Below, in pieces: positions 62,901 through 64,000 of a DNA stretch of 64,000 nt (the stretch's first letter is position 1; each line of letters opens with the position of its first letter). The notes below the pieces were generated by a model. It was not told where the DNA came from and did not search any database. It saw nothing but the letters and a program-made list of their open reading frames with translations. The DNA comes from Brucella tritici (GTDB lineage: Bacteria > Pseudomonadota > Alphaproteobacteria > Rhizobiales > Rhizobiaceae): positions 1-64,000 of the forward strand of contig NZ_WBWA01000026.1 in assembly GCF_008932295.1 (NCBI RefSeq), given 5' to 3'. A program made the position numbers and the translations under genes.

Positions 62901-63164
62901 CAGACGAACGGAAACGGTTCGGGTTTCACCCTCCGCATTGCTGTTCGACGAGGCGATCTGCCGGCGTGTGGCTATGGGCAGATCAAGGCCGCCGCCGATC
63001 ATGTCTTCCACGCGATCGAAGCCGAAAAGCTTCGCGCCGGGGCCGTTGACCCAAAGCACTGCCGAAAGGTCCTGCGTCAGCACGAGCTGCGCATCACCCT
63101 TTGCAAAGCCTTCGCGGATAGAATCCAGCGCGGCAATATCGATGAAGGGGTATGATCCTGACAT
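59985..63164 (-). CDS. pdhS: PAS-domain sensor histidine kinase, PdhS/DivJ/PleC-like
   Basis: 1059 aa cytosolic hybrid-free histidine kinase; no membrane helix seen. At least two PAS regions are recognisable, one around 540-640 (VPVIIHSGDKIHYVNQALLDLTGY) and one around 690-800 (DGVVLIDPEGRIRSMNHSA). The DHp helix has FLARISHEIRTPLNAIIGFSEL (phospho-His near 829), the PleC/DivJ-type motif that docks DivK-like regulators, and the ATPase has NLLSNAVRFT, DTGIGM and GTGLGLPL. In Brucella PdhS is an essential old-pole differentiation kinase of about this size. The ATG at 63164 follows GACAGGTATGTC. A CtrA-like box is 41 bp upstream. Confidence 0.85.
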   Translation of the reverse strand: MSGSYPFIDIAALDSIREGFAKGDAQLVLTQDLSAVLWVNGPGAKLFGFDRVEDMIGGGLDLPIATRRQIASSNSNAEGETRTVSVRLGGGLRSDLTRFSVSHITLPDGVSGLLLTADGKDADAEAIISGLSDDSTHIALIDASSRVIAASPRFVALDISSTTLEDLVIEAADASDRIVKRRIRAGKHSIPGAIARLTDTPPMHLLFIVGDAPLATLEAPVAMQGEAEEILEEMLPEPAASANTEDASADQPKPRNFVFEQDAPPARFIWKVGPDGTFSEISPDLAATIGPNAADVVGRRFADVANVFGFDPDGSIAALLDKRDTWSGKRLMWPVEGTDLRVPVELAALPVYSRDREFTGFRGFGLVRPAETEKDPEEIGLVLAGGIPQTRKPVNEPVETATSVEDDDVLALSEEVANDDSPVATLPKPPLDIAPTPGRRESDKVISLLNACAQEKVAADQARMLKEQEREERPEGGLTKTERNAFREIADRLRKQGLANSRAETETAAISEETVADSSQPVEQTDAKAPFIDDVATEEVPFAASAATYGDETALLANLPVPVIIHSGDKIHYVNQALLDLTGYESLDDIRDAGGVDVLFNSESDDGETRQGMVLRRANGSEEPVDAHLNAISWRDGRALMLSLMPVAAAPAPVETVAVPAETPVAINVAINTDDEKQALADHVEELKTILDTATDGVVLIDPEGRIRSMNHSASALFGYERDETEGKFFSMLFAIESQRAAMDYLHGLSGNGVLSVLNDGREVIGREAKGGFIPLFMTIGKLPHAGGYCAVLRDITQWKRTEEELTNARKEAERASSQKTEFLARISHEIRTPLNAIIGFSELMADEKFGPIGNDRYRDYLRDINRSGNHVLALVNDLLDISKIEAGALDMQFEAVSLNDAIAEAIALMQPQANRERVIIRSSFQSNLPDIVADTRSIKQVALNLLSNAVRFTAPGGQVIVSTSYEMNGDVVMRVRDTGIGMTKSEVEQALKPFRQVNALERRKAETAKDWRSEGTGLGLPLTKAMVEANRAQFAIDSTPGHGTVVEIAFPPTRVLAD

Positions 63165-63204
63165 ACCTGTCCTTACCTGTTCTTTCGACCGCCCGCAGTG
63201 CTCG

Positions 63205-63219
63205 TTAACACCCTGTTAA
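63205..63219. promoter_or_regulatory. CtrA-box-like site upstream of the PdhS-like gene
   Basis: TTAA (63205-63208), seven bases, TTAA (63216-63219), 41 bp before the kinase start. It fits TTAA-N7-TTAA, lacking the final C on the plus strand. The rest of 63165-63516 shows no gene; a TATAAT at 63431-63436 is a possible -10 for the tRNA. Confidence 0.55.
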
Positions 63220-63516
63220 TAAGCCTCTTATGGGCGCGGGTCCACATTGCCATTGGGTATGGGCTGCATTTTCTGTTTCATTAGTTAATGTGGGAAAGGC
63301 AATTTTACAGGCTCGGGCCAATATCCAGGTTGTGCACAGCCGGTCTCCTATAATGGTTACCAGCCCGTGACCGTTCACAGCAGGATTTGATATAGAATCC
63401 CGCAATTGGGAATTTCTGAAAAAAGAGAGCTATAATCACTTGCAATATGGATCGATTCTCCGTATGTGACCCCCTGTCGGCGACGCCAGAGCGTCACGCA
63501 GCCGACACAAAGGTAC

Positions 63517-63593
63517 GCGGTCGTAGCTCAGTTGGTTAGAGCGCAGGATTGTGGCTCCTGAGGTCGTTGGTTCAACTCCAACCGACCGTACCA
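63517..63593 (+). tRNA. tRNA-His (anticodon GTG)
   Basis: Full cloverleaf: acceptor GCGGTCG (63517-63523) with CGACCGT (63583-63589), D-stem GCTC/GAGC, anticodon stem CAGGA/TCCTG with loop TTGTGGC (anticodon 63551-63553), T-stem GTTGG/CCAAC, discriminator A590 and encoded CCA (63591-63593). The first pair is G1:U72, there is no G-1 base pairing to a C73, and the discriminator is A. This is the special tRNA-His of many alphaproteobacteria, read by a co-evolved histidyl-tRNA synthetase. An integrase gene begins 155 bp downstream. Confidence 0.95.
63560..63593 (+). other. Probable integration (att) site in the tRNA-His 3' end
   Basis: The tRNA is followed at once by low-GC DNA and a tyrosine-recombinase gene reading away from it, the usual arrangement at the attL side of an island. 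The crossover core is expected in the T-arm to CCA segment; the matching repeat would be at the far end, outside the window. Confidence 0.5.
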
Positions 63594-63612
63594 TTATTTC
63601 AAGCCACCCATC

Positions 63613-63632
63613 GTAATAATATGTAATAATAT
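63613..63632. repeat. Two tandem 10-bp AT repeats beside the tRNA
   Basis: GTAATAATAT occurs twice in a row between the tRNA-His end and the integrase gene. It could be recombinase or excisionase arm-binding sequence. Confidence 0.4.
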
Positions 63633-63747
63633 CAATCGCTTAGGCGGATTTTCTATTGTTGGTTTGATCTTAAACGTACCGTTTTGTGATACATACTGTG
63701 CTACAAAATGCGCTACTTAGTGTGCCAGACTATGGTATCATGCCTGT

Positions 63748-64000
63748 ATGGCTGGCTATCGTATCAAATCAGATCCTCATCGATATTTGAAAAGCCGCGA
63801 CGGCGTTTATCAGTATGTTCGCCGCGTTCCCATGTCTGTTGCAGGCAAGGATAGTCGCGCTCCTATCGTCCGCGTAAGCCTGAAAACTAGCGATCTCGCT
63901 CGGGCGATGACAAAGCGCGATGGGTATGAGTCGGCTGACGACGCGCTATGGGCTATGCTGAATGCTGGCGCTGACGGGGATAAGGCTCGGGCACTATATG
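63748..64000 (+). CDS. Site-specific tyrosine recombinase (integrase), N-terminal part
   Basis: ATG 63748 opens a frame that stays open to the window edge (84 codons). The product starts MAGYRIKSDPHRYLKSRDGVYQ and continues YVRRVPMSVAGKD and VRVSLKTSDLARAMTKRDGYE, the DUF6538-type N-terminal domain that precedes the core-binding and catalytic domains of phage and island integrases. The catalytic Arg/His/Tyr residues would lie beyond the window. Its position 155 bp from tRNA-His and its AT-richer upstream DNA indicate the start of a horizontally acquired element. Confidence 0.82.
   Translation, partial: MAGYRIKSDPHRYLKSRDGVYQYVRRVPMSVAGKDSRAPIVRVSLKTSDLARAMTKRDGYESADDALWAMLNAGADGDKARALY

Noticed and set aside
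60552-63155. 867-codon open frame on the plus strand
   Set aside because: Antisense to the PdhS-like kinase gene, whose kinase motifs are intact. Composition (Arg/His/Gly-rich) is typical of a shadow.

Overview
The window reads as a chromosomal segment of a Brucella/Ochrobactrum-type alphaproteobacterium (Hyphomicrobiales). Pointers are a class I lysyl-tRNA synthetase, an Entner-Doudoroff edd-pgl-zwf cluster, a PdhS/DivJ/PleC-type histidine kinase with CtrA-like boxes nearby, a tRNA-His with G1:U72 and discriminator A73 and no encoded G-1, and many short palindromic intergenic repeats of the kind described in Brucellaceae. No database search was possible, so species level is inference.

Layout. 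1-1000: right end of an IS5-family element abutting a palindromic repeat, a small ORF and an rpsU paralogue. 1-3.7 kb: metE behind a cobalamin riboswitch. 3.9-9.4 kb: a beta-oxidation operon (acyl-CoA dehydrogenase, thiolase, FadB/J-like fusion) behind a perfect operator-like palindrome. 9.6-14.3 kb: LexA-fold S24 regulator, degenerate nuclease-like protein, lysS, TerB-like protein, small hypothetical. 14.7-19.6 kb: complete five-gene peptide/nickel-type ABC importer with a Tat-signal binding protein. 19.6-24.7 kb: proC, membrane protein, HD phosphohydrolase, Wzz/GumC-like protein, folD. 24.8-29.1 kb: edd, pgl, zwf. 29.3-39.4 kb: SDR, HD protein, MFS pump, several regulators (GntR, LysR, Lrp, ECF41 sigma with its CMD partner), GST, AzlCD exporter, TyrA-like dehydrogenase. 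39.6-43.7 kb: PEBP-like protein, Tat-exported Hint-domain protein, ClC channel with CBS pair, MarR regulator. 43.7-47.1 kb: puuB- and puuA-like putrescine catabolic genes separated by a 468-bp inverted-repeat-bounded cassette carrying a four-helix-bundle (IVS/Avd-like) gene. 47.2-52.8 kb: two paralogous small proteins, bestrophin-like channel, small ORFs, aceA and a divergent ScfR/RamB-type regulator. 53.2-57.3 kb: potFGHI putrescine importer. 57.4-63.2 kb: AsmA protein, repeats, a possible CtrA-linked sRNA locus and the PdhS-like kinase. 63.5 kb to the end: tRNA-His followed by the start of a tyrosine-recombinase gene, i.e. the left edge of an integrated island.

How it fits together. The putrescine importer (53-57 kb) and the gamma-glutamylputrescine genes (44-47 kb) make a split uptake/catabolism module. 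Beta-oxidation (4-9 kb) yields acetyl-CoA that isocitrate lyase (50-51 kb), next to a short-chain fatty acyl-CoA-type regulator, feeds into the glyoxylate shunt. The ECF41/CMD pair carries its own predicted ECF41 promoter and looks like a complete self-regulated module. The most unusual signals are in the non-coding DNA: several families of palindromic repeats ending in CTAG, often lying at stop codons and in one case showing compensatory base changes; a repeated element directly after plus-strand stop codons, one copy of which is interrupted by another repeat; the inverted-repeat cassette between puuB and puuA; a Shine-Dalgarno in the loop of a perfect palindrome; and an ORF-free terminator downstream of a CtrA box.
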